NCBI GenBank assembly: GCA_937892405.1
Contig: CALAFS010000238.1
Coordinates: 1 to 31,100 of the forward strand
Direction of reading: 5' to 3'
Length of the DNA: 31,100 nucleotides
From: an uncultured Clostridia bacterium
GTDB lineage: Bacteria; Bacillota; Clostridia; Oscillospirales; CAG-272
The position numbers and the translations under genes are program-made. Positions 23,902 to 31,100 of this stretch are shown piece by piece; within the stretch, counting starts at the first letter, position 1, and each line of letters starts with the position of its first letter. The notes beneath the pieces were generated by a model. That model was not told where the DNA came from. It ran no database searches and saw nothing but the letters and a program-made list of their open reading frames with translations.

Positions 23902-23982
23902 AAACACGAACTTTGTGCGTATGATCGGACGCGGGGCGTTTTTTGCCTTCCGTACGGCATACCGGGGAGACCGAGGACTTTT

Positions 23983-24261
23983 ATGAAAAATCCCATCTCC
24001 GCATTTTACGGATTCCACATGACTGTGCAGGCGATCGTCTCTCTCTTGTCGCCGCCGGCACTGCTCACCCTCCTCGCATGGTATCTTCACACATACCAAG
24101 GCGTCGGGGAGTGGATTTACGCTCTTCTGATTTTCTTCGGACTGATTACCGGGTTTTACTCGATGATCCGCTACCTGCTCGCCGCGTCGAAGTACAGCCA
24201 TGCGCTCGACCGTCAGGCGGAAGAAAAGAAGAAAAAGAAAAATGACGAACACAGACTCTGA
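23983..24261 (+). CDS. AtpZ/AtpI-like small membrane protein
   Basis: A 92-residue protein with two hydrophobic segments (about 15-38 and 44-67) and a highly basic, Lys-rich tail. Its position as first gene of an ATP synthase operon, just before atpI, fits AtpZ (putative Mg2+/Ca2+ transport or c-ring assembly aid). The sequence itself is poorly conserved, so the call rests on size, topology and place. The next gene starts 15 bases later. Confidence 0.65.
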   Translation: MKNPISAFYGFHMTVQAIVSLLSPPALLTLLAWYLHTYQGVGEWIYALLIFFGLITGFYSMIRYLLAASKYSHALDRQAEEKKKKKNDEHRL

Positions 24262-24276
24262 CGAAAGGAGACCGCC

Positions 24277-24768
24277 TTGAACCGGATACCAAACGAAAAA
24301 ACACCCGTTTTCAAAGAGACGGGAAAGCTCGCGCTCGGAGAGCTCGCGGTTTCCGCCCTGACCGTCGGGGTTTACCTCCTGATCGGGAAATTCACCCCAG
24401 GGGTGATCGTCGGTGTGCTCGCCGGGACACTCGTCGTCCTGCTCAACTTCTTCCTTCTCGCCTATTCCGTCAACCGCGTCTTTGACGACATGATGGAAAA
24501 ACGGGGCGAGGGAGAGATGAGCGAAGAGGAAATCGCGAAATTTACAGAAACTTACAAAGCACAGGTCGCGCTGAAGACCCGCACATCCTTTCTTCTGCGT
24601 ACCCTGCTTCTCATTGCGGTACCCGTCGCCTGCTTTTTACTTCCCTTTGCCGACGGGATCGCGTCTCTTGTCCCTTTGCTCGCCGAGCACCCGATCTTAA
24701 TGTTTGTCGGCTGGCTCTCCTCTCCGAAGGGACAGAAATCCGGTGAAAAAGGAGGCGGGCAAGGCTGA
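24277..24768 (+). CDS. atpI: ATP synthase subunit I-like protein
   Basis: A 163-residue membrane protein with four hydrophobic segments (about 20-37, 43-65, 102-121 and 125-146) and a cytoplasmic loop rich in Glu and Lys. AtpI proteins help assemble the c-ring. It uses a TTG start at 24277, supported by AAAGGAG seven bases upstream. The position directly before atpB and the four-span topology support the call; sequence motifs are weak. Its stop is one base before the atpB start. Confidence 0.75.
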   Translation: MNRIPNEKTPVFKETGKLALGELAVSALTVGVYLLIGKFTPGVIVGVLAGTLVVLLNFFLLAYSVNRVFDDMMEKRGEGEMSEEEIAKFTETYKAQVALKTRTSFLLRTLLLIAVPVACFLLPFADGIASLVPLLAEHPILMFVGWLSSPKGQKSGEKGGGQG

Positions 24769-24769
24769 T

Positions 24770-25561
24770 ATGGATCTTTCCATCACAGGTCCCAAGATAT
24801 ATTTTTCCATTACTCTCTTCAAAGATGTTCCCTTTATCGGTGTCATCAATGTGACACAGACGATGGTCTCTTCTTTTGTGGTGATGGTGGCGCTGATTGT
24901 CGCGGCGTACTTTCTGACGCGGCATCTGACGATCCGTCCGTCGCGCACGCAGGTGCTCGTCGAAAAGGGAGTATCGACCCTCTACAACTTCGTCGGTGAG
25001 ACGATGGGAGAGCACAATCTCCGCTTTGCCCCCTACATCGGGGCGCTCTTCCTCTCCTCCGTCTGCGGAACGCTGATCGGCATGACGCAGATCTTCCGCG
25101 CGGCGACAGCGGATCTCTCGACCACGCTCGCGTGGGCGCTCGCGACCACGGCAATCGTGTGGTTCTACAAAATCAAAAATCAGGGGTTTCTCGGATTTCT
25201 GAAAGGCTTTACCGAGCCGATCGCCGTGATGACCCCGATGAATATCGTCAGCGAAATCGCAAACCCGATCTCTCTTGCCTTCCGTCACTTCGGTAACATT
25301 GCGGGCGGATCGGTTCTGACGGCATTGATCTACGCGGCGCTCGCGGCGCTGAACAATCTGTTCTTCGGCTGGTTGCCGAAGGCGGTCTTTGCGGTCTTCC
25401 CCACGATCTTCCAGGTGGGAATCCCCGCGTTTCTCTCCATCTATTTCGACCTGTTTTCCGCTTTTGTACAAGCCCTTGTTTTCTGTCTCCTGACGATGGT
25501 CTACATCGGCGAGGCAAACCCGCCCCCGGCAGAAGTATCCGCCGACGCGGCGAAAAACTAA
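24770..25561 (+). CDS. atpB: ATP synthase F0 subunit a
   Basis: A 263-residue membrane subunit that forms the ion half-channels beside the c-ring. The essential arginine is R172 in NPISLAFRHFGNIAGG (165-180), and FSAFVQALVFCLLTMVYIGEA near the C-terminus is the last conserved helix. The ATG at 24770 begins a family-like N-terminus; the AAAGGAGG upstream is 13 bases away, and an in-frame GTG at 24743 is a less likely start. Confidence 0.94.
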   Translation: MDLSITGPKIYFSITLFKDVPFIGVINVTQTMVSSFVVMVALIVAAYFLTRHLTIRPSRTQVLVEKGVSTLYNFVGETMGEHNLRFAPYIGALFLSSVCGTLIGMTQIFRAATADLSTTLAWALATTAIVWFYKIKNQGFLGFLKGFTEPIAVMTPMNIVSEIANPISLAFRHFGNIAGGSVLTALIYAALAALNNLFFGWLPKAVFAVFPTIFQVGIPAFLSIYFDLFSAFVQALVFCLLTMVYIGEANPPPAEVSADAAKN

Positions 25562-25607
25562 TTCGTTTTCCATAAAATTATTATAGAAAAATCCGGAGGA
25601 ATTCAAA

Positions 25608-25859
25608 ATGGATATCGCACAGGCAATCGTCGCAGCAGCAAGAGCACTCGGTGCCGGTCTCTGTATGGGTATCGGCGCTATCGGTCCCGCTATCGGTGAA
25701 GGTCACGCCGTCGGAAAAGCACTCGAAGGCATGGCACGCCAGCCCGAATCACAGGGTATGCTTCGTACCAACATGATTCTCGGTTGCGCCATCTCCGAGA
25801 CGACGGGTATCTACTCGCTCGTTATCTCCCTGCTCCTTCTCTTCGTCTTCAAAGGCTAA
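25608..25859 (+). CDS. atpE: ATP synthase F0 subunit c with Na+-type, two-carboxylate site
   Basis: An 83-residue hairpin of two membrane helices that forms the rotor ring. RQPE (44-47) is the polar loop. The ion-site residues are E31 in AIGEGHAVG, and I62, E64, T65, T66 and Y69 in CAISETTGIYSLV. In Na+ rings such as that of Ilyobacter tartaricus these positions are Gln, Val, Glu, Ser, Thr and Tyr. A Glu in the first helix matches the two-carboxylate Na+ ring described for Fusobacterium nucleatum. CGGAGGAATTC precedes the ATG. None of its 13 Ala codons is GCG, unlike its neighbours, fitting very high expression. Confidence 0.95.
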   Translation: MDIAQAIVAAARALGAGLCMGIGAIGPAIGEGHAVGKALEGMARQPESQGMLRTNMILGCAISETTGIYSLVISLLLLFVFKG

Positions 25860-25871
25860 GGAAGAGAACTG

Positions 25872-25900
25872 CCGGAAGCCCGCTTTGGCGCGGCTTCCGG
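25872..25900 (+). other. Intercistronic hairpin after atpE
   Basis: CCGGAAGCC (25872-25880) pairs with GGCTTCCGG (25892-25900) and encloses a CGC/GCG inner stem. No T-run follows. It could stabilise the atpE mRNA or reduce read-through, helping to make more c subunit. A smaller CCGCC/GGCGG stem follows just before the atpF ribosome binding site. Confidence 0.6.
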
Positions 25901-25941
25901 TCCCAACATTCCGCCCGTGAGGCGGAGGTCATGAGGTAGCT

Positions 25942-26475
25942 ATGGAATTTTTTCTGAACAGTTTTGAAGAGTTTGTCGGAGTTAACTTCTGGACAATGAT
26001 CTTCGCATGGTGCAACCTTCTGATTCTGTACTTCTTTTTAAGAAAACTGCTCTTCCGCCCGGTCAAGGACATGATCGACAAGCGGCAGAAGGAGATCGAC
26101 GATCTCTATGCCGACGCGGAAGAAAAACGCACCTCGGCGGGTGAGCTCAAGGCGACCTACGAAGAAAAGATCGCGGGTGCCGAAGAGGAGCGGGAGGAGA
26201 TCCTCCGCACCGCCGTGCGCAAGGCACAGCTCAGAGAAGAAGAAATCCTGCATGAAGCGGACGAGACCGCCCGCCGCACGCTCCGCCGTGCCGAAGAGCA
26301 GGCAGAACAGGAAAAGAAACGCGCGCTCAACGAAGTGAAGGACGAAGTGTCCGGCATGGCAATCGACATTGCCGCCGCCGTGATCGGCAGAGATGTCGAC
26401 CGGGAGGAGCACGAGGCGATGATCGACGACTTCATCCGCCACATGGACGACGGTGACACGCCGTCGGCGTCCTGA
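25942..26475 (+). CDS. atpF: ATP synthase F0 subunit b
   Basis: A 177-residue peripheral-stalk subunit. One N-terminal membrane segment (about 15-35) is followed by FRPVKDMIDKRQKEIDD and a long charged coiled coil rich in Glu, Arg and Ala (about 40-135). The C-terminal AIDIAAAVIGRDVD binds subunit delta. GAGGTAGCT precedes the start. The codons return to GCG/GCC-rich use after atpE. Confidence 0.93.
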   Translation: MEFFLNSFEEFVGVNFWTMIFAWCNLLILYFFLRKLLFRPVKDMIDKRQKEIDDLYADAEEKRTSAGELKATYEEKIAGAEEEREEILRTAVRKAQLREEEILHEADETARRTLRRAEEQAEQEKKRALNEVKDEVSGMAIDIAAAVIGRDVDREEHEAMIDDFIRHMDDGDTPSAS

Positions 26476-26488
26476 AAGCAGGTGTGCG

Positions 26489-27025
26489 ATGATCGACCCG
26501 AGAGAATACGGGAAGGCGCTCTTCCTCCTCGCGGAGGAAAGAGGCACGGGGGACGCGGTTCTTTCCGACCTTGAGACGGCGGAAGGTGCGTTCTCGGCAC
26601 TTCCCTCTTACGAAAAATTGCTCGACTCCCCTGCCGTATCGGGAGAGGAAAAGCGGCGGCTGATCGACGAGGCGTTCGCCTCTCTCGATCCCGATGTCGT
26701 CTCTTTTCTGAACATTCTCGCCGAGCGGCACGCGGTCTATGATTTCGGAAAGTGCGTCGCGGCTTACCGTGCGCTCTATGATGAGGCGCGCGGAAATCTT
26801 CGCGTTGTGGCGGTGAGCGCCGTCCCGATGAACGAAGGGCAGATCGCGGCACTCTCGAAAAAGCTCGCCGAAAAGACGGGCAAGACCGTCCTTCTCAGAA
26901 ACGAAGTCGATCCGTCGATTCTCGGCGGCATGCGCCTTCGCTATGCGGGGATCCAGATCGACGCGTCGCTCAGAACGCGACTCGACACGCTGGAAAAGCA
27001 GATCGCCGGCATGGTTCTCGGCTGA
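26489..27025 (+). CDS. atpH: ATP synthase F1 subunit delta
   Basis: A 178-residue subunit that joins the stalk to F1. The N-terminal YGKALFLLAEERG and the C-terminal RNEVDPSILGGMRLRYAGIQIDASLRTRL, with conserved DPSILGG, are typical of OSCP/delta. It starts 13 bases after atpF. GCAGGTG precedes the ATG at 26489; this start gives the expected family length. Confidence 0.93.
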   Translation: MIDPREYGKALFLLAEERGTGDAVLSDLETAEGAFSALPSYEKLLDSPAVSGEEKRRLIDEAFASLDPDVVSFLNILAERHAVYDFGKCVAAYRALYDEARGNLRVVAVSAVPMNEGQIAALSKKLAEKTGKTVLLRNEVDPSILGGMRLRYAGIQIDASLRTRLDTLEKQIAGMVLG

Positions 27026-27055
27026 GTCCAAATCAAAGAAGAAGTTGGTGAAAAA

Positions 27056-28564
27056 ATGCAAACCAAACTTGACGATATCAGCAAAATTATCAAAGAACAG
27101 ATCAAAAACTACCGTAACAAGACCGAACAGGACGAGGTCGGCTACGTCATCTCCGTCGGTGACGGAATCTCGAAGGTGCACGGCATTGACAAATGCCAGG
27201 CAAGCGAGCTTCTCGAATTCTCGAACGGCACCTACGGCATGGCGCAGAACCTCGAAGAAAACTGCGTGAGCGCAGTGCTTCTCGGTACCGATGTCGGTAT
27301 TAAGGAAGGCAGTCTTGTCAAGCGGACGGGCAGAGTCGTCTCCGTTCCTGTCGGTCCCGCGATGATCGGCAGAGTGGTCGACGCCCTCGGCAACCCCGTG
27401 GACGGCAAAGGTCCGCTCGAAGCGGCGGAGTTCCGCCCCATCGAGCGGAAGGCGGCAGGCATCATCGAGCGCAAGTCGGTCTCCGTCCCCCTTCAGACGG
27501 GAATCAAGGCGATCGACTCCATGATTCCGATCGGCCGCGGTCAGCGTGAACTGATTATCGGCGACCGTCAGACGGGAAAAACCGTCATCGCGACGGACAC
27601 CATCATCAACCAGAAAGACAAGGGCGTCATCTGCATCTATGTGGCGATCGGACAGAAACAGTCGACGGTCACGGGTGTGGTCGACACGCTGACAAAGCAC
27701 GGTGCGATGGCATATACCATCGTCGTCGCCGCGACGGCGTCCGAATCGGCGCCTCTGCAATACATTGCCCCCTATGCCGGCTGTACCATGGGTGAGTTCT
27801 TCATGGATCAGGGAAAGGATGTGCTGATCGTATACGACGATCTCTCAAAGCACGCGGTTGCTTACCGTGCCCTGTCCCTTCTGATCAGAAGACCGCCGGG
27901 CCGTGAGGCATATCCCGGTGATGTCTTCTATCTCCACTCGCGTCTTCTCGAGCGGGCGGCACGGATCGCGCCGGAATACGGCGGCGGTTCTCTGACCGCG
28001 CTCCCCATCATCGAGACGCAGGCGGGCGATGTCTCCGCCTACATTCCGACGAATGTCATTTCGATCACGGACGGGCAGATCTTCCTTGAAACCGAGCTGT
28101 TCCACGCGGGCGTGCGCCCGGCGGTCAACCCCGGTATCTCGGTCTCCCGTGTCGGCGGTAATGCGCAGATCAAGGCGATGAAGAAGGTTTCGGGTCCCCT
28201 GAAGCTCCTCTACTCGCAGTACAGAGAGCTTCAGAGCTTCGCGCAGTTCGGCTCCGACCTTGATGCGGACACGAAGGCAAGACTCGCCCAGGGCGAGCGC
28301 ATCGTCGCCGTACTGAAGCAGGACAAAACCTCTCCGGTGGCGGTCGAGCTTCAGGTCGCGATCCTGTACGCAGTGGTGCATGACATGCTCGCCGATGTGC
28401 CGGTGGAAAAGGTGCCGGACTTTGAAAAAGAGCTGTTTGAGTATCTCGTGGCGACAAAAGACGAGCTTCTATCCTCCATTCGCGAGACGGGCGCTCTGAC
28501 CGATGAGACCACGAAAGAACTCGAAGAAGCGATCAATACCTGCAAAGAAAGATTTACAAAATAA
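27056..28564 (+). CDS. atpA: ATP synthase F1 subunit alpha
   Basis: A 502-residue non-catalytic nucleotide-binding subunit. The beta-barrel is followed by Walker A GDRQTGKT (169-176), and VYDDLSKHAVAYR is the Walker B region. The conserved arginine lies in the segment VSRVGGNAQIKAM. The length is that of bacterial AtpA. The ribosome binding site is weak (GGTGA), so initiation may depend on coupling. Confidence 0.96.
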   Translation: MQTKLDDISKIIKEQIKNYRNKTEQDEVGYVISVGDGISKVHGIDKCQASELLEFSNGTYGMAQNLEENCVSAVLLGTDVGIKEGSLVKRTGRVVSVPVGPAMIGRVVDALGNPVDGKGPLEAAEFRPIERKAAGIIERKSVSVPLQTGIKAIDSMIPIGRGQRELIIGDRQTGKTVIATDTIINQKDKGVICIYVAIGQKQSTVTGVVDTLTKHGAMAYTIVVAATASESAPLQYIAPYAGCTMGEFFMDQGKDVLIVYDDLSKHAVAYRALSLLIRRPPGREAYPGDVFYLHSRLLERAARIAPEYGGGSLTALPIIETQAGDVSAYIPTNVISITDGQIFLETELFHAGVRPAVNPGISVSRVGGNAQIKAMKKVSGPLKLLYSQYRELQSFAQFGSDLDADTKARLAQGERIVAVLKQDKTSPVAVELQVAILYAVVHDMLADVPVEKVPDFEKELFEYLVATKDELLSSIRETGALTDETTKELEEAINTCKERFTK

Positions 28565-28585
28565 GCAAAAAGGAGGGAACATACC

Positions 28586-29437
28586 GTGGCGGGTGCTTCC
28601 ATGAACGGAATCAAGGCACGCATGAAAAGCGTGCAGAGCACAATGCAGATCACGAAAGCCATGGAGCTCGTGGCGACCTCGAAGCTGCGCCGTGCAAAAG
28701 AGCGCGCCGAGGGTGTGCGTCCCTATCAGACGACGCTTGAAGAGACGCTCGTGAACATTCTCTCTGCCGCGGGCGGCGCAATGTCCCCTTACACAAAGCC
28801 CTATACCGGCGGGCGGGTCCTCTACCTTGTGGTAGCGGGTGACCGCGGACTCGCGGGCGGGTATAACAGCAATATCTTCCGCATGGAGCGGGAGCTGTCG
28901 GACGGCACGGATGCCCTCTATCTCCCGATCGGGAAAAAGGCACTCGAGCATTACCGACGGCGTGGCGTCGAGATCTTCTCGGAGGACTACGAGGAGGTCG
29001 GCGACCTCGGCGTGGGTGCCGCCATGCGGCTCGGCGAGGAGATCTCCCGCGCTTTCCTTGACGGGAAGTTTTCAAAAGTGGTTCTCCTCTACACGCGATT
29101 TACTTCCATGATGACGCAGACACCGGTCTCGGAGACGCTCCTGCCCGCCGAGATGCCACAAGGAAAAGGACTTCCCAAAAAGACGGAAGTACTGACCGAC
29201 GAGGCGCCCGAGGAGATGCTCTCCTCCCTCTTCCCGCAATATGTGGGAGGGCGCGTGTACGCGGCGCTCTGTGAGTCGGTCGCGTCCGAATGCGGTGCGC
29301 GTCGCACGGCAATGAACGCGGCGAACAAGAACGCCTCCGAGATGATCGACTCCCTGATGCTCCGCTACAACAGAGCGCGCCAGGCGGTCATCACGCAGGA
29401 GATCACCGAAATCGTTTCGGGTGCCGAGGCACTCTGA
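28586..29437 (+). CDS. atpG: ATP synthase F1 subunit gamma
   Basis: A 283-residue central-stalk subunit. The N-terminal coiled coil GIKARMKSVQSTMQITKAME and the C-terminal ASEMIDSLMLRYNRARQAVITQEITEIVSGA are the conserved shaft. VVAGDRGLAGGYNSNIF lies between. It begins with GTG at 28586, supported by AAGGAGGGAA; an ATG follows five codons later. Confidence 0.94.
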   Translation: MAGASMNGIKARMKSVQSTMQITKAMELVATSKLRRAKERAEGVRPYQTTLEETLVNILSAAGGAMSPYTKPYTGGRVLYLVVAGDRGLAGGYNSNIFRMERELSDGTDALYLPIGKKALEHYRRRGVEIFSEDYEEVGDLGVGAAMRLGEEISRAFLDGKFSKVVLLYTRFTSMMTQTPVSETLLPAEMPQGKGLPKKTEVLTDEAPEEMLSSLFPQYVGGRVYAALCESVASECGARRTAMNAANKNASEMIDSLMLRYNRARQAVITQEITEIVSGAEAL

Positions 29438-29466
29438 GAAAAGAGAAAGCAGAAAGGAACGACCGA

Positions 29467-30870
29467 ATGAGCAAAAACATCGGCAAGGTCATACGAGTCA
29501 TCGGACCTGTCCTGGATATCAAATTTGAAAACGGGCATCTGCCCGACCTTCTGAATGCGATCGAAATCCCCTTCGGCGATAAGACCGTCGTGGCGGAAGT
29601 GGCATCGCAGACGGGTGACGATGTCGTCCGCTGTATCGCGATGAGTTCGACCGACGGCATGTCCCGCGGTATGGATGCCATCGACACCGGCTCCGGCATT
29701 ACGGTTCCGGTCGGTGAGGCGACGCTCGGGCGTGTGTTCAACCTGCTCGGCGAGCCGGTCGACAACGGTCCCGCCGTGAACGCATCGGAGCGCTGGTGTA
29801 TCCACCGCGATCCGCCGTCCTACGAAGAGCAGGAAGGCACCTCCGAGATTCTCGAAACGGGAATCAAGGTCGTCGACCTGATCGCCCCCTATGCAAAGGG
29901 CGGTAAGATCGGTCTGTTCGGCGGTGCGGGTGTCGGAAAAACCGTCCTGATCATGGAACTGATCAACAATGTCGCGAAACAGCACGGCGGCATCTCGGTC
30001 TTTACCGGTGTCGGCGAGCGCACCCGTGAGGGAAATGACCTCTATAACGAAATGAAAGAATCGGGCGTTCTCTCCAAGACCGCCCTGGTCTACGGTCAGA
30101 TGAACGAGCCGCCCGGAGCGAGAATGCGCGTCGGACTCTCGGGTCTGACGATGGCGGAATACTTCCGCGACCGTGAGGGGCAGGATGTGCTCCTCTTCAT
30201 CGACAACATCTTCCGCTTTACGCAGGCAGGCTCCGAGGTTTCGGCTCTGCTCGGGCGTATGCCCTCCGCCGTCGGTTATCAGCCGACGCTCGCGACCGAG
30301 ATGGGTGCCCTTCAGGAGCGGATCACCTCGACGAAAAAAGGCTCCATCACCTCGGTGCAGGCGGTCTATGTCCCTGCGGACGACCTGACCGACCCGGCGC
30401 CGGCGACGACCTTCGCACATCTTGACGCGACGACGGTTCTTTCCCGTGCGATCTCCTCGCTCGGTATCTATCCCGCCGTCGACCCGCTCGACTCCACCTC
30501 CCGGATTCTCTCCCCCGATATTGTGGGCATTGAGCACTATGAGGTGGCGCGCGAGGTGCAGAAGATTCTTCAGCGCTATAAAGAGCTTCAGGACATCATC
30601 GCCATCATGGGTATGGACGAGCTCTCCGAAGAGGATAAGCTCGTCGTCAGCCGCGCGAGAAAGATCCAGCGCTTCCTGTCCCAGCCCTTCACGGTTGCCG
30701 AGCAGTACACCGGTATGGAAGGTCGCTATGTACCGATCAAGGAGACGATCCGCGGCTTCCGCGAGATCCTCGACGGCAAGCACGACGATCTGCCCGAGGC
30801 GGCGTTCCTCTTCGTCGGAACGATTGACGAAGCAGTGGAAAAAGCGAAAAAAATGCGCCACGAGGCGTAA
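29467..30870 (+). CDS. atpD: ATP synthase F1 subunit beta
   Basis: A 467-residue catalytic subunit. Walker A is GGAGVGKT (152-159). GERTREGNDLY, LLFIDNIFRFTQAG (Walker B), and the MDELSEED motif in the C-terminal domain are all intact. The ATG at 29467 follows AGAAAGGAA and starts at the family N-terminus; the frame stays open upstream but overlaps atpG. Confidence 0.97.
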   Translation: MSKNIGKVIRVIGPVLDIKFENGHLPDLLNAIEIPFGDKTVVAEVASQTGDDVVRCIAMSSTDGMSRGMDAIDTGSGITVPVGEATLGRVFNLLGEPVDNGPAVNASERWCIHRDPPSYEEQEGTSEILETGIKVVDLIAPYAKGGKIGLFGGAGVGKTVLIMELINNVAKQHGGISVFTGVGERTREGNDLYNEMKESGVLSKTALVYGQMNEPPGARMRVGLSGLTMAEYFRDREGQDVLLFIDNIFRFTQAGSEVSALLGRMPSAVGYQPTLATEMGALQERITSTKKGSITSVQAVYVPADDLTDPAPATTFAHLDATTVLSRAISSLGIYPAVDPLDSTSRILSPDIVGIEHYEVAREVQKILQRYKELQDIIAIMGMDELSEEDKLVVSRARKIQRFLSQPFTVAEQYTGMEGRYVPIKETIRGFREILDGKHDDLPEAAFLFVGTIDEAVEKAKKMRHEA

Positions 30871-30954
30871 CACACAAACTTTTGTTTGCATAACATCAAG
30901 ATAATTCGATAACTTCTCGGAAATTCCCGATTTCAGAAAGAAAGAAGGTGCGGC

Positions 30955-31100
30955 ATGAGACCGTTTTCTCTGACCGTTGTGACGCCGGACGGCGTCGCCT
31001 ATGAAGGAGAAGCCACCGCCTTCCTTGCCAGAACGCAGGCAGGCGATGTCGAGATCCTCGCGGGACATATCGACTATCTCGCCGCCCTTGCCACAGGACG
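30955..31100 (+). CDS. atpC: ATP synthase F1 subunit epsilon (partial)
   Basis: The first 48 residues are visible, cut by the window edge. FSLTVVTPDGVAYEGEATAF and then GDVEILAGHIDYLAAL match the beta-sandwich N-terminus of the epsilon subunit, which links gamma to the c-ring and regulates ATP hydrolysis. AGAAGGTG precedes the ATG. The 84 bases after atpD hold no evident terminator. Confidence 0.93.
   Translation, partial: MRPFSLTVVTPDGVAYEGEATAFLARTQAGDVEILAGHIDYLAALATG

Noticed and set aside
29365..31068. A long open frame antisense to atpD
   Set aside because: Composition is that of a shadow frame, rich in Arg, His and Asp without motifs. The sense strand encodes an intact beta subunit.
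1..31100. CRISPR arrays, insertion sequences, prophage or toxin-antitoxin genes
   Set aside because: No regularly spaced repeats, transposase, integrase, phage or toxin motifs were found on either strand.

Overview
The window looks like a GC-rich member of the Clostridia (Bacillota). The evidence is strong AGGAGG-type ribosome binding sites, sigma-A-like promoters with 17-base spacers, a BMP-type nucleoside ABC transporter, a DUF4830 protein, DUF1653, AbrB and XRE regulators, and an F-type ATP synthase operon whose rotor subunit carries a Na+-type signature. This taxonomic call is an inference from gene content; no rRNA is present. Every gene appears intact except atpC, which runs off the right edge. 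I see no insertion sequence, prophage, CRISPR array or integrase.

Layout. 1-284: a tRNA-Glu(CTC) on the minus strand, with its promoter and an unusual perfect inverted repeat that absorbs the tRNA 3' end. 315-4190: an AraC-type regulator, the RNA methyltransferase rlmD, a membrane-anchored XRE regulator and a PAP2-type membrane phosphatase. 4220-6702: a tight four-gene operon (multi-spanning membrane protein, DUF1653, small multidrug-export-like protein, YhcC-type radical SAM enzyme) with a clear promoter and a shared terminator. 6701-10015, minus strand: an AbrB/zinc-ribbon protein, an XRE regulator, a two-gene ABC exporter, a secreted or anchored DUF4830 protein, and a 31-residue cysteine-rich membrane peptide gene. 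10098-12218, minus strand: DNA topoisomerase III.

12382-23798: a coherent nucleoside salvage locus. The first operon is tdk-deoC-deoD-deoB-cdd. Next comes a strongly promoted BMP-family lipoprotein closed by its own terminator, then a separately promoted ABC ATPase with two permeases, followed by pyrimidine-nucleoside phosphorylase and uridine kinase. Together these would import nucleosides, deaminate cytidine, split nucleosides to base and (deoxy)ribose-1-phosphate, convert this to the 5-phosphate, cleave deoxyribose-5-phosphate into glyceraldehyde-3-phosphate and acetaldehyde, or alternatively rescue thymidine and uridine by phosphorylation.

23873-31100: an ATP synthase operon in the order atpZ-I-B-E-F-H-A-G-D-C. 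Its c subunit has a carboxylate in each helix (E31 and E64) and the surrounding Na+-site residues, suggesting a Na+-coupled enzyme of the two-carboxylate kind. I did not find a clearly undescribed multigene system. The points most worth a second look are the c-subunit motif, the cysteine-rich small protein, the tRNA palindrome, and several promoter-embedded repeats.
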